From positions 248,001-312,000 of the forward strand of contig NZ_CP046914.1 of the NCBI RefSeq assembly GCF_009789675.1: DNA of 64,000 bases, written 5' to 3'. The notes under the pieces were generated by a model. That model searched no databases. It was not told the origin of the DNA and saw only the letters and a program-made list of their open reading frames with translations. This DNA is from Paraburkholderia acidisoli (GTDB lineage Bacteria > Pseudomonadota > Gammaproteobacteria > Burkholderiales > Burkholderiaceae). Positions 36,128 through 46,315 of this stretch are shown here, piece by piece (positions within the stretch are counted from its first letter, which is position 1; every line of letters starts with the position of its first letter). Both the position numbers and the translations under genes were made by a program.

Positions 36128-37216
36128 TCAGGTGAGCGCCACCCGCGGCCGCACGGCCTTCCATCGGCGCATGCCGCCCGCGAGCGCGAGCAATGCCGCG
36201 ATCGCGAGCGCATCGCCGGCGAGCCGCGCAGGCAGCCAGTCGTTGATATGCGCCGCGCGCAACATCGTATCGACGAGATTCGACACCACCGCGCCGCCCA
36301 CGAAGCAGGCCAATCCCTGCTGACCCACGTTGACGATAGCGGGCAACCGCTGCGCAAGTTGCGCGATCCAGCCTTTGCGCACGGCCTGCGCGGCCAGCCA
36401 CGCCACGGCCGCGAAACTCACGATGCGCACGCTCGCGAGGTTCTGCTTCATATATCCGGGCTGCGGCTCGAGATCGATGAAGAGGCGCATGACCGCGAAC
36501 GTCACGAACACCGCGAGCGCGAGCACGGTCAGCACGCGGCCCGGCGTCGAGGTCTGAAACGCGTGTGTGACGGGATAAAGGCGGCACAGCAACCCGATCA
36601 TGAACATGGCCTGCCACGCGAACGGGTTGAAGGGCCAAATGGAGCCCGGCGCCGTGGGCAGCGCGTTCGCGAGCCAGCACCCTGCCAGCCACATGCCGAA
36701 GCTGCCGAACAGCACGAGATCGGGCGAGCGGCGTGCCAGCGGCATCACCACGGGCAACGCCAGCACGAGCACGATGTACATCGGCAGCACGCCCGCGAGA
36801 TACGGCTGATCGCGAAAGATCGCGACGTTCGCGAGCGTTGTGAAAGGATGCGCGGCAAAGCGCAGAAAGCCCGACTCGCCAACCAGCGGCGAATCCACAC
36901 GCAGCAACACGGCGGCCGCGCCCGAGAGCAGCATCAGCGCGGCGGTACAGAGATAGGCGGCGTAGATTTCGCGGCCGCGCCGCAGGAAACGGCGATTGGC
37001 CGCGCCCTCGCCTTTGCGCGCGGCCAGCGCGAGCCAGCTCGCGGCGCAGACATAGCCGCTCACGAACACGAACACTTCCGCCGAATCGCAATACGCGAAC
37101 GTATGCAGCATGGCGTGAGAAAGCACGCTCGACGGAATGTGATCGAGCGAAATGGACAACAGCGCAAAACCCCGGAAAAAGTCGATTTCGATCGACCGTT
37201 TTGCCGTTTCGTTCAT
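36128..37216 (-). CDS. OpgC-like integral membrane acyltransferase
   Basis: The protein is 362 residues with about ten membrane helices. IDFFRGFALLSISLDHIPSS at the N-terminus, FVSGYVCAASW and CFVGGAVVSNLVDTMLR match the OpgC family. OpgC adds succinyl groups to osmoregulated periplasmic glucans at the inner membrane. The acceptor here is inferred: no opgG or opgH gene is in the window. It is a single gene, divergent from the catabolic cluster. Confidence 0.88.
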   Translation of the reverse strand: MNETAKRSIEIDFFRGFALLSISLDHIPSSVLSHAMLHTFAYCDSAEVFVFVSGYVCAASWLALAARKGEGAANRRFLRRGREIYAAYLCTAALMLLSGAAAVLLRVDSPLVGESGFLRFAAHPFTTLANVAIFRDQPYLAGVLPMYIVLVLALPVVMPLARRSPDLVLFGSFGMWLAGCWLANALPTAPGSIWPFNPFAWQAMFMIGLLCRLYPVTHAFQTSTPGRVLTVLALAVFVTFAVMRLFIDLEPQPGYMKQNLASVRIVSFAAVAWLAAQAVRKGWIAQLAQRLPAIVNVGQQGLACFVGGAVVSNLVDTMLRAAHINDWLPARLAGDALAIAALLALAGGMRRWKAVRPRVALT

Positions 37217-37599
37217 CTATGACAACTCCCGTCATGCCGACCATTACGATTGAAGGGAACGGCGCCGCGTATCGAACGATCGCTCAGGATGGCGGATCGC
37301 TCCAGTCGATTCGCGCGCTGCAGCGGCGAGTCGACTTTCGCGGCGGCCCGTTTGCCGCGTGAAAGGAATGGATAAAGCAGCGAGAAGTGTCGAGTGATTT
37401 TTTTGGCTTGTTCATTCACTCTACTATTTGCGCGCGTTAAATGGCGGCTCCGTAACGCCACGTAGCATTTTCGCGCGCTGTCCTTACGGGTACGTTCCAG
37501 ACGTTACCAATCCTCCAGACCCGCCAATCCGGGCGATGCATCCACACGCGAATCCGGAAGCCGCTTCCATGCCGTACCAGGGCGAACCCGCTACGCCCG
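37217..37599. other. Intergenic region before the catabolic cluster
   Basis: About 380 bp between the divergent OpgC-like gene and the catabolic promoter. It contains the presumed OpgC promoter near 37370-37440, where the sequence is AT-richer (a TTTTTT run near 37398). No gene or repeat was found. Confidence 0.45.
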
Positions 37600-37636
37600 C
37601 GATTTACTTGACACCTAAAGTAAATCGGCATACATT
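37600..37636 (+). promoter_or_regulatory. Promoter and palindromic operator of the aryl-CoA catabolic cluster
   Basis: A perfect inverted repeat with 10-bp arms (CGATTTACTT at 37600-37609, AAGTAAATCG at 37618-37627) and an eight-base spacer overlaps a consensus -35 TTGACA (37608-37613). After 17 bp comes TACATT (37631-37636), a 4/6 match to the -10 box. The geometry fits repression by a MarR dimer, and a marR gene is third in the downstream cluster. Confidence 0.75.
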
Positions 37637-37665
37637 GCCCTTGCAGACTGATCAAGGGAGCGAGC

Positions 37666-40026
37666 ATGCGTATTGTTTGCATCGGTGGTGGGCCGGCCGG
37701 CCTGTACTTCGGCCTGTTGATGAAGCGCCGTCATCCGGACTACGAAGTCACGGTAATCGAACGGAACCGTCCTTACGACACGTTCGGTTGGGGCGTGGTG
37801 TTCTCGGATCAAACGCTCGGCAATCTGCGCGCGGCCGATCCCGAAAGCGCGAGCGAAATTCTCGACGCGTTCAATCACTGGGACGACATCGAAATTCATT
37901 TCCGCGAGCGTTCCATCCGCTCGTCGGGTCACGGTTTTTGCGGCATCGGCCGCAAGCGTCTGCTGAACATCCTGCAGGCGCGCTGCGAACAACTGGGCGT
38001 GAAGCTCGTATTCGAATCGCAGATCACCGACGACGACATCCAGAACGCCGACCTCATCGTCGCGTGCGACGGCCTCAACAGCGCCACGCGCCAGAAATAC
38101 GCGGCCACGTATCAGCCCGACATCGACATGCGCGATTGCCGCTTCGTGTGGCTCGGCACCTCGAAACTCTTCGACGCCTTCACGTTCGCGTTCGAACAGA
38201 CCGAATGGGGCTGGTTCCAGGCGCACGCGTATCGCTTCGACGACAACACGTCCACGTTCATCGTCGAAACGCCGGATCACGTATGGCGTGCCGCCGGCCT
38301 CGACACCATGAGCAAGGAAGACAGCATCGCGTTCTGCGAGAAGCTGTTCGCGCGCTACCTCGACGGCAACGCACTGCGCTCGAACGCGGAGCATCTGCGC
38401 GGCTCCGCGCAATGGATCCGCTTCCCGCGCGTGGTGAATCGCGAGTGGGTGCACTGGAAAACGGCGGCGGACGGCAAGCAGACGCCGGTCGTGCTGATGG
38501 GCGACGCGGCGCACACGGCGCACTTCTCGATCGGCTCGGGCACCAAGCTCGCGCTCGAAGACGCCATCGAGCTGGCCAACAGCATGGACACGCATCCCAC
38601 CGATCTGCGCGCCGCGCTCGAACACTATACGAGCGTGCGCAGCGTGGACGTGCTGCGTATCCAGAATGCCGCGCGCAATTCCACGGAGTGGTTCGAGCAC
38701 GTCGACCGCTACACCCAATTCGAACCGGAGCAGTTCGCGTATTCGCTGCTCACGCGCTCGCAGCGCATCTCGCACGAAAACCTGCGCGATCGCGATTCGA
38801 ACTATCTTTCAGGCTTCGAAACGTGGCTCGCGGAACGCGCCGGTGCGGGCACCCGCGCCGTGCCGCCGATGTTCACGCCGTTCAAGCTGCGCGGCGTCAC
38901 GCTCAAGAACCGCGTGGTGGTCTCGCCCATGGCGCAGTATTCCGCGCAGGACGGCGTGGCCGGCGACTATCACCTGATGCACCTCGGTGCGCGCGCCATG
39001 GGCGGCGCGGCCATGGTCATGACGGAAATGACCTGCGTCTCGCCCGAAGGCCGTATCACGCCGGGTTGCCCCGGCCTCTATGCGCCCGAACATTTGACGG
39101 CGTGGAAGCGCATTGTGGATTTCGTGCATGCGCAGTCCGACGCGAAGATCGGGGTGCAGATCGGCCATTCGGGTGCGAAGGGCTCCACTCGCGTGGCGTG
39201 GCAAGGCATCGACAAACCGCTCGACGACGGTAACTGGCCGCTCGTTTCGGCTTCGCCGCAGCAGTATTTGCCGGGCGTGAGCCAGTGGTCTCACGAGGCG
39301 AGCGAAGACGAATTGCGCGAGATCGAAGCGCAATTCGTGCGCTCCACGCACATGGCCGTGGAAGCCGGCTTCGACTGGCTCGAACTGCACTGCGCGCACG
39401 GCTATCTGTTGTCCAGCTTCCTCTCGCCGCTCACGAACCAGCGTACCGACGAATATGGCGGCTCGCTCGAAAACCGCCTGCGCTATCCGTTGCGGATCTT
39501 CAAGGCATTGCGCGCGATCTGGCCGGAAGACAAGCCGATCTCCGTGCGGATTTCGGCGCACGACTGGGTCGAAGGCGGCAACACGCCCGACGACGCCATC
39601 GAAATCGCGCGTGCCTTCAAGGCCGCGGGCGCCGACATGATCGACGTCTCGTCGGGTCAGGTGAGCAAGGAAGAACGCCCGGTCTACGGCCGCATGTTCC
39701 AGACGCCGTTCGCCGACCGCATCCGCAACGAAGCGGGTATCGCCACCATCGCCGTGGGCGCGATTTCCGAAGCCGACCACGTGAACGGCATCATCGCGGC
39801 CGGTCGCGCCGATCTCTGCGCGGTGGCGCGTCCGCATCTGGCCAATCCGTCGTGGACGCTCACGGAAGCCGCGCGCATCGGCTGGCTCGACGTGAAGTGG
39901 CCGGTGCAATACACCTCGGCGAAAACGCAGCTCGAGCGCAACATCGAACGCGAACGCGCGGCGGCCGCGGCGGCTGCGGGCCTCTCGCCGCTCGAACGCG
40001 CGCAGCGCGCCGAAGGAACGGTGTGA
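37666..40026 (+). CDS. FAD monooxygenase/old-yellow-enzyme fusion acting on an aryl-CoA (2-aminobenzoyl-CoA or salicylyl-CoA)
   Basis: The protein is 786 residues. The N-terminal half (1-395) is a flavoprotein monooxygenase: [20 protein letters not shown] at the start and [20 protein letters not shown] as the second FAD motif. The C-terminal half (about 405-770) is an old yellow enzyme/NADH:flavin oxidoreductase domain ([20 protein letters not shown], then [14 protein letters not shown]). The same fusion is known as 2-aminobenzoyl-CoA monooxygenase/reductase, which hydroxylates and reduces the ring, and is annotated in many genomes as salicylyl-CoA 5-hydroxylase. The neighbouring ligase and beta-oxidation-type genes favour the 2-aminobenzoate route. 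Good ribosome site (AAGGGAG). The promoter and operator lie just upstream. Confidence 0.9.
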   Translation: MRIVCIGGGPAGLYFGLLMKRRHPDYEVTVIERNRPYDTFGWGVVFSDQTLGNLRAADPESASEILDAFNHWDDIEIHFRERSIRSSGHGFCGIGRKRLLNILQARCEQLGVKLVFESQITDDDIQNADLIVACDGLNSATRQKYAATYQPDIDMRDCRFVWLGTSKLFDAFTFAFEQTEWGWFQAHAYRFDDNTSTFIVETPDHVWRAAGLDTMSKEDSIAFCEKLFARYLDGNALRSNAEHLRGSAQWIRFPRVVNREWVHWKTAADGKQTPVVLMGDAAHTAHFSIGSGTKLALEDAIELANSMDTHPTDLRAALEHYTSVRSVDVLRIQNAARNSTEWFEHVDRYTQFEPEQFAYSLLTRSQRISHENLRDRDSNYLSGFETWLAERAGAGTRAVPPMFTPFKLRGVTLKNRVVVSPMAQYSAQDGVAGDYHLMHLGARAMGGAAMVMTEMTCVSPEGRITPGCPGLYAPEHLTAWKRIVDFVHAQSDAKIGVQIGHSGAKGSTRVAWQGIDKPLDDGNWPLVSASPQQYLPGVSQWSHEASEDELREIEAQFVRSTHMAVEAGFDWLELHCAHGYLLSSFLSPLTNQRTDEYGGSLENRLRYPLRIFKALRAIWPEDKPISVRISAHDWVEGGNTPDDAIEIARAFKAAGADMIDVSSGQVSKEERPVYGRMFQTPFADRIRNEAGIATIAVGAISEADHVNGIIAAGRADLCAVARPHLANPSWTLTEAARIGWLDVKWPVQYTSAKTQLERNIERERAAAAAAAGLSPLERAQRAEGTV

Positions 40027-40028
40027 GC

Positions 40029-40808
40029 ATGAGCCTGGGAATCCTGAACGATCGTCATGCGGTGGTCACGGGCGGCGGCAGCGGTATCGGCGCGGCCACG
40101 GCCGCCACGCTGCTCGGCGCGGGCGCGCGCGTCACGCTCATGGGCCGCGACGCCACGCGCCTCGAAGCGCAGAAAACGGCGCTGGGCGGCGGCGACAACG
40201 TGGCCTGCGTGAGCGTGGACATCGCGAACGAGGAGGCCGTGACTGCGGCCTTCGCGCAAGCGGTGGCCGCGCTCGGCGAGATCGACATTCTCGTGAACAA
40301 TGCGGGCCAGGCCACGGCCGCGCCGTTCGCGCAAACCGATCTCGCGCTCTGGCAGCGCATGCTCGACGTCAATCTCACGGGCGCGTTCCTCTGCACGCGC
40401 GCGGTGCTGCCCGCCATGCTCAAGCGCAAGTCGGGGCGCATCGTCAACGTGGCGAGCACGGCGGGCCAGGTCGGTTATCCGTACGTGGCCGCGTATTGCG
40501 CCTCGAAGCACGGCGTGATCGGCATGACGCGCGCGCTCGCGCTCGAAGTGGCCACGCAAGGCGTGACCGTCAACGCGGTTTGCCCCGGCTATACGGAAAC
40601 GGAATTGCTGCAAGCTTCGCTCGATCAGATCACGCGCAAGACCTCGCGCAGCGAAGCGGAGGCGCGTAGCATTCTCGTGCGCCACAATCCGCAGCAGCGC
40701 TTCGTCACGCCCGACGAAGTGGGCGACGCGGTGTTGTGGCTCTGCGGGCCCGGGTCGTCCGCGATCACGGGGCAGTCAATATCCGTTTCCGGTGGAGAAA
40801 TCACATGA
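40029..40808 (+). CDS. SDR-family dehydrogenase, probable 3-hydroxyacyl-CoA dehydrogenase
   Basis: The protein is 259 residues: HAVVTGGGSGIGAATAATLL, NNAGQATAAPF, Ser in NVASTAGQVG, Tyr-Lys in YCASKHGVIG, ending ISVSGGEIT. It starts two bases after the fusion-enzyme stop and ends in an ATGA overlap with the MarR gene, so it is firmly within the operon. In this pathway type such an SDR would oxidise the hydroxyacyl-CoA formed by the hydratase; that step is inferred. Confidence 0.9.
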   Translation: MSLGILNDRHAVVTGGGSGIGAATAATLLGAGARVTLMGRDATRLEAQKTALGGGDNVACVSVDIANEEAVTAAFAQAVAALGEIDILVNNAGQATAAPFAQTDLALWQRMLDVNLTGAFLCTRAVLPAMLKRKSGRIVNVASTAGQVGYPYVAAYCASKHGVIGMTRALALEVATQGVTVNAVCPGYTETELLQASLDQITRKTSRSEAEARSILVRHNPQQRFVTPDEVGDAVLWLCGPGSSAITGQSISVSGGEIT

Positions 40809-41377
40809 CATCGCCTGCCTCGCCGCGCAAGAACGCGGCAGCGAAAACCGCCACGAAAACGGTGCGCAAGGGCGTCGAAAAACCGGCGGGGAATGTCGTC
40901 GACATGGAGATGAGCACGGGCGCCGACAGCCACATGGGCTTGCGCCTGTGGCTGCGCCTGCTCACCACGACCAACCTCGTGCAAGCCGAATTGCGCCGCC
41001 GCCTGCGTAGCGAATTCGACACCACGCTGCCGCGTTTCGACCTGATGGCGCAGCTCGAACGCCATCCCGAAGGCTTGCGCATGACCGAATTGTCGCGCCG
41101 TCTGATGGTCACGGGCGGCAACGTCACGGGCATCACCGATCAGCTGGAAAAAGAAGGCCTCGTGGTGCGCGACGCCGACCCCGACGACCGCCGCTCGATC
41201 GCCGTCAAGCTCACGCCCGAAGGCCGCGCGCAGTTCGATCGCATGGCGGTCGCGCACGAGCAGTGGGTGGTGGAAATGCTCGGCGGCCTCTCGCTCGACG
41301 AGAAGTCGAAAATGCACGAGCGGCTCGGCAAGCTCAAGCAGCATTTGCGCAGCGGCCTCGAACAAGGCCTGAAATAG
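40805..41377 (+). CDS. MarR-family regulator of the catabolic cluster
   Basis: The protein is 190 residues. A basic N-terminal tail of about 40 residues is followed by a MarR winged helix: EGLRMTELSRRLMVTGGNVT for the recognition helices and VVRDADPDDRRSIAVKLTPE for the wing. Close relatives (BadR, CouR, HcaR types) release DNA when they bind an aryl-CoA thioester, which would suit this pathway. It overlaps the SDR gene by ATGA. The likely operator is the palindrome at 37600-37627. Confidence 0.9.
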   Translation: MTSPASPRKNAAAKTATKTVRKGVEKPAGNVVDMEMSTGADSHMGLRLWLRLLTTTNLVQAELRRRLRSEFDTTLPRFDLMAQLERHPEGLRMTELSRRLMVTGGNVTGITDQLEKEGLVVRDADPDDRRSIAVKLTPEGRAQFDRMAVAHEQWVVEMLGGLSLDEKSKMHERLGKLKQHLRSGLEQGLK

Positions 41378-41442
41378 CCGCCGATACGGCAGCCTCGAAC
41401 GCCCGCGGCGTTCACGAACACGCATAGATTGGGAGACACACC

Positions 41443-42297
41443 TTGACGACACGTTCCAGCGCCGAGGCGCTTTTCGCAGGCAACCGCACGACGCTCGCGG
41501 GTTATCAGCCGCAGCATTTCGGCTGGTCGGTCGAAGGCCGCGTCGCGACCATCACGCTCAATCGCCCCGAGCGCAAGAATCCGCTCACGTTCGAGTCGTA
41601 TGCGGAACTGCGCGACCTGTTTCGCCAGCTCGCCTACGCCACCGACATCAAGACCGTCGTGCTGCATGGCGCGGGCGAAAACTTCTGCTCGGGCGGCGAC
41701 GTGCACGACATCATCGCGCCGCTCATCGACCTGCCCATGCCCGAACTGCTGATGTTCACGCGCATGACGGGCGATCTCGTGAAAGCCATGCGCCACTGCC
41801 CGCAGCCGATCATCGCGGCGGTCGACGGCGTGTGCGCGGGCGCGGGCGCGATCCTCGCCATGGCCTCCGACATGCGCTACGCCACCTCGCGCAGCAAACT
41901 CGCGTTCCTCTTCACGCGCGTGGGCCTCGCGGGTTGCGATATGGGCGCGTGCGCGATCCTGCCGCGCATCATCGGTCAGGGGCGCGCCGCGGAATTGCTC
42001 TATACGGGCCGCTCCGCGAGCGGCGACGAAGGCCACGCCTGGGGTTTCTACAACCGCCTCTGCGACCCGGAAACGCTGCTCGCCGAAGCTCAAAAGCTCG
42101 CCGCCGATCTCGCCGCGGGCCCGACCTTCGCGCATGGCATCACGAAGAAGATGCTGCATCAGGAATGGACCATGAGCATCGACGAAGCGATCGAATCGGA
42201 AGCGCAAGCCCAGGCGATCTGTATGGCCACGCGCGACTTCGGCCGCGCGTACGAAGCCTTCGCCGCGAAGTCGCGTCCGGTTTTCCAGGGAGATTGA
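41443..42297 (+). CDS. Enoyl-CoA hydratase/isomerase family protein
   Basis: The protein is 284 residues. Crotonase-fold motifs: [35 protein letters not shown] (oxyanion hole) and [20 protein letters not shown]. It starts with TTG at 41443, supported by GGGAG. It probably hydrates or opens a ring-derived CoA thioester in the same pathway. It is followed after one base by the acyl-CoA dehydrogenase gene. Confidence 0.9.
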   Translation: MTTRSSAEALFAGNRTTLAGYQPQHFGWSVEGRVATITLNRPERKNPLTFESYAELRDLFRQLAYATDIKTVVLHGAGENFCSGGDVHDIIAPLIDLPMPELLMFTRMTGDLVKAMRHCPQPIIAAVDGVCAGAGAILAMASDMRYATSRSKLAFLFTRVGLAGCDMGACAILPRIIGQGRAAELLYTGRSASGDEGHAWGFYNRLCDPETLLAEAQKLAADLAAGPTFAHGITKKMLHQEWTMSIDEAIESEAQAQAICMATRDFGRAYEAFAAKSRPVFQGD

Positions 42298-42298
42298 G

Positions 42299-43489
<1,191 letters not shown>

Positions 43490-43529
43490 GCGCCCGCTTC
43501 GCGACGCATCATACGGATTGCTAACGACT

Positions 43530-43946
43530 ATGAAAAAAGCCCTTCTTCCCGCAGGCTGGCTCAAGCCGCGCGGCTATGCCAACGGCGTTGCCGCCACGGG
43601 CACGCAGGTGTACATTGCCGGCCAGATCGGCTGGGACGAAAACGCACAGTTCACGAGCCACGAGTTCGGCGCGCAGGCGGTGCAGGCGCTGCGCAATATC
43701 GTCGCCGTCCTGGACGTGGCGGGCGGCAAGCCCGAGCACCTCGTGCGCTTGACGTGGTACGTGACGGACAAGAAAGAATATCTGGCTTCGCTGAAGGAGA
43801 TCGGCGCGGCATTCCGCGAGTTGATCGGCGACTACGACATCGCCATGAGCGCCGTGCAGGTCGTCGCGCTCGTGGAGGACGACGCGAAGGTCGAGATCGA
43901 AGCCACGGCCGTGATTCCCGACGATCCGCGCCTGAATCGTGATTGA
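43530..43946 (+). CDS. RidA/YjgF-family protein lacking the catalytic Arg
   Basis: The protein is 138 residues: GYANGVAATGTQVYIAGQIG at the N-terminus and AKVEIEATAVIPD near the end are RidA signatures. In active RidA an Arg in PARS binds the imino acid carboxylate; here that place reads IAMSAV (Met106). Imine hydrolysis as in true RidA is therefore doubtful, though it could act on a CoA-bound imine or enamine with other contacts. Position inside the anthranilate-type cluster suggests a link with removal of the ring amino group. Alternative TTG start at 43518. Confidence 0.88.
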   Translation: MKKALLPAGWLKPRGYANGVAATGTQVYIAGQIGWDENAQFTSHEFGAQAVQALRNIVAVLDVAGGKPEHLVRLTWYVTDKKEYLASLKEIGAAFRELIGDYDIAMSAVQVVALVEDDAKVEIEATAVIPDDPRLNRD

Positions 43947-44069
43947 CAGGCGGTTGCATCGCGCCCCGCGCGGCGCGATGACTTAACGTTGCGCACGCAA
44001 CGAACGCGCGAAAACAGCGCGTAATAAAAGCCCGAAAACGATCTGCCTGAACAGACTGCCGGAGACATC

Positions 44070-45707
44070 ATGCAACCGACCGCACACGTCGATACTTTCG
44101 CACGCGATCATTTGCCGCCCGAGGCGCAATGGCCCGTGATGCTGCTCGACAATCCCGACGTCGCCTACCCCGCGCGCATGAATTGCGCGGCCGAGTTGCT
44201 CGATCGCGCCATCGCCAGCGGACACGGCGACCGCCCCGCGGTCTGGTCGGAGATCGACGGCGCGCCGCACGCCACGACCTATGCGGAGCTGCTCGCGCTC
44301 GTCAATCGCAGCGCGCACGTGCTCGTCGACGAGATGGGCTTGCAGCCCGGCAACCGCGTGCTGCTGCGCGGGCCGAATACACTGCAAATGGCGGTCGTGT
44401 TTCTCGCGGCGCTCAAGGCCGGGCTCGTGGTGATTCCGACCATGCCGCTGCTGCGCGCGAAAGAACTCAAGCAGATTGCCGACAAGGCGCAGGTCTCGGC
44501 GGCTCTGTGCGACGTGCGGCTCGCCGAAGAACTCGCGCGCTGCATGGATCCCGCCGACGAGTACTTCTGCGCGAGCATCAAGCAGGCGCGCCACTTCCAC
44601 GACAGCGCACCCGGTTCGATCGAAACGCTCGCCGCGGACAAACCCGCCGAGTTCACGGCCTGCGATACGGCCGCCGACGACGTCTGCCTCATTGCGTTCA
44701 CGAGCGGCACGACCGGTACGCCGAAGGGCTGCATGCATTTCCATCGCGACGTGATCGCGATGTGCGACCTGTTCCCGCGCCACGTGCTCAAACCCACGCC
44801 CGCTGACGTGTTCTGCGGCACGCCGCCGCTCGCGTTCACGTTCGGACTTGGCGGCATGCTGTGCTTTCCGCTGCGCGTGGGCGCGTCCACGGTACTGATC
44901 GAAAAGCTCACGCCCGCGCTGCTGTTGCAGGCCATCGAACGCTTTCGCGCGACCATCGTATTCACCGCGCCCACCTTTTATCGGCAGATGGCGCCGCTCG
45001 TGAAGGACGCGGACATCGCCAGTCTCCAGCAATCCGTTTCCGCGGGCGAGGCGCTGCCGCCCACCACGCGCGAACTGTGGCGCGAAGCCACGGGCATCGA
45101 GATGATCGACGGTATCGGCGGCACGGAAATGATCCATATCTTCGTGTCGTCGGCGGGTGCGGAGGTGCGTCCGGGATCGATCGGCCGCGCGGTGCCGGGC
45201 TACGTCGTGCAGGCGCTCGACGACGCCATGCAGCCCGTGCCGCCGGGCGTGACCGGCAACCTCGCCGTGCGCGGCCCGACCGGCTGCCGCTATCTCGCCG
45301 ACGAACGCCAGATGAAATTCGTGCGCGGCGGCTGGAATCTGCCCGGCGACGCCGTCTCGATCGACGCGGACGGCTACGTGTTCTACCAGGCGCGCGCCGA
45401 CGACATGATCGTGTCCTCTGGCTACAACATCGCCGGGCCGGAGGTGGAAACGGTGTTGATGCAGCACCCCGCCGTCGCCGAATGCGGCGTGACCGGCGTA
45501 CCCGACGATCTGCGCGGACAGGTGGTGAAGGCGTTCGTGGTGCTGCGTCCCGGTTTCGACGGCAACGACGCGATGGTCACGGAGTTGCAGGAATTCGTGA
45601 AGAACGCCGTGGCGGCCTACAAATATCCGCGTTTGGTCACGTTTATCGACGCGCTGCCGCGCACGGAAACCGGCAAGCTGAAACGCGCAGCCTTGCGGGC
45701 GATGTGA
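44070..45707 (+). CDS. Aryl-CoA ligase of the benzoate-CoA ligase family (probable 2-aminobenzoate-CoA ligase)
   Basis: The protein is 545 residues. Adenylate-forming motifs: IAFTSGTTGTPKGCMHFHRD (211-220 core), DGIGGTEMIHIFVSS, GWNLPGDAVSIDADGYVFYQ and the C-terminal Lys in RTETGKLKRAAL. It activates an aromatic acid with ATP and CoA in the cytoplasm. The best match in layout is to benzoate/2-aminobenzoate-CoA ligases. Together with the monooxygenase/reductase fusion it defines the pathway entry. It is the last gene of the cluster; a UUCG hairpin follows the stop. Confidence 0.88.
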   Translation: MQPTAHVDTFARDHLPPEAQWPVMLLDNPDVAYPARMNCAAELLDRAIASGHGDRPAVWSEIDGAPHATTYAELLALVNRSAHVLVDEMGLQPGNRVLLRGPNTLQMAVVFLAALKAGLVVIPTMPLLRAKELKQIADKAQVSAALCDVRLAEELARCMDPADEYFCASIKQARHFHDSAPGSIETLAADKPAEFTACDTAADDVCLIAFTSGTTGTPKGCMHFHRDVIAMCDLFPRHVLKPTPADVFCGTPPLAFTFGLGGMLCFPLRVGASTVLIEKLTPALLLQAIERFRATIVFTAPTFYRQMAPLVKDADIASLQQSVSAGEALPPTTRELWREATGIEMIDGIGGTEMIHIFVSSAGAEVRPGSIGRAVPGYVVQALDDAMQPVPPGVTGNLAVRGPTGCRYLADERQMKFVRGGWNLPGDAVSIDADGYVFYQARADDMIVSSGYNIAGPEVETVLMQHPAVAECGVTGVPDDLRGQVVKAFVVLRPGFDGNDAMVTELQEFVKNAVAAYKYPRLVTFIDALPRTETGKLKRAALRAM

Positions 45708-45714
45708 GGTGGGT

Positions 45715-45734
45715 TGGGCCGCTTCGGCGGCCCA
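45715..45734 (+). terminator. Hairpin with UUCG loop after the CoA ligase gene
   Basis: An 8-bp stem (45715-45722 with 45727-45734) is closed by an extra-stable TTCG tetraloop, 8 bases after the ligase stop. There is no T run; it may terminate or protect the end of the operon mRNA. Confidence 0.6.
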
Positions 45735-45764
45735 TTGCCGATCTGAAACGGCACACTTAAGGAT

Positions 45765-45860
45765 TTTTTCAAATGTATTATTACGTAAACCGATAATTTT
45801 CTACAGTTTTAACCGTATATTTAGACATTATTTTTATAATGTCGATTGATCCTTCAATGA
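45765..45860. other. AT-rich stretch before hipBA
   Basis: About 95 bp with many A/T runs in otherwise GC-rich DNA, between the catabolic operon and the hipBA operators. It holds no gene and no clear repeat. It may be a curved or UP-like element or the left edge of a transferred segment. Confidence 0.5.
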
Positions 45861-45892
45861 CATCGGCGTAAAACGCGTCTAGCGCCTCTTTT

Positions 45893-46046
45893 TGCGCAAA
45901 ATGATGCGCAAATCGATACGTCGCCTCGCCAATGCGCATGATCTTGCGCATTTTTGCCTTGCAAACCGACTAAATCCCCATCTCATTTTGCGCACGATAA
46001 TGCGCAAAACCATCTTACTGGCCTATAATGCGCACTATTATGCGCA
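45893..46046. promoter_or_regulatory. Array of eight TGCGCA boxes in four pairs (probable HipB operators)
   Basis: TGCGCA starts at 45893, 45905, 45933, 45945, 45989, 46001, 46029 and 46041. In every pair the two boxes are exactly 12 bp apart (TGCGCA-N6-TGCGCA). The pairs begin 40, 56 and 40 bp apart. The last pair covers the -10 box and the hipB start codon. Such an array before hipB fits cooperative autorepression by HipB dimers, as known for other hipBA modules with several operators. Confidence 0.8.
46024..46029 (+). promoter_or_regulatory. hipB -10 box, probable leaderless promoter
   Basis: A perfect TATAAT lies so close to hipB that transcription should start at about 46036-46037, three or four bases before the ATG at 46040. 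No ribosome site precedes that ATG. A -35 match is weak and would coincide with a TGCGCA box at 46001-46006. Confidence 0.6.
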
Positions 46047-46315
46047 AAACGGCTCCCACCCCTCTCGTGTCCAACGTCGAACGCCTCGCTACGAGCCTGC
46101 GTTCGACGCGTCGCGAGCGCAAGCTCACGCAGCAGGCGCTCGCCGACCGCGCCGGCGTCGCCCGCCGCACCATCACGAATGCGGAGCAGGCCGAAAACAT
46201 CGGCATTCGCGAGTTGTGCCGGCTCGCCAACGCGCTGGGCTACGAGGTGGTTCTGCGCCCGCTGGACACCGTGGTCTTCGAGGACCTGCAAGATATCTTC
46301 CGGGACGACGAATGA
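46040..46315 (+). CDS. hipB: HipB-type antitoxin, HTH DNA-binding protein
   Basis: The protein is 91 residues. A lambda-repressor-like helix-turn-helix lies at 25-50 (KLTQQALADRAGVARRTITN), followed by a short C-terminal tail (VVFEDLQDIFRDDE). HipB neutralises HipA and represses the operon. ATG 46028 is also in frame but overlaps the -10 box, so 46040 is preferred. The stop overlaps the hipA start as ATGA. The operator array upstream covers its start. Confidence 0.88.
   Translation: MRKTAPTPLVSNVERLATSLRSTRRERKLTQQALADRAGVARRTITNAEQAENIGIRELCRLANALGYEVVLRPLDTVVFEDLQDIFRDDE

Noticed and set aside
45893..46046. TGCGCA repeats as a CRISPR array or origin iterons
   Set aside because: The repeated unit is only 6 bp, the spacings pair up at 12 bp, and the array sits on the hipB promoter; no cas, rep or par gene is nearby.
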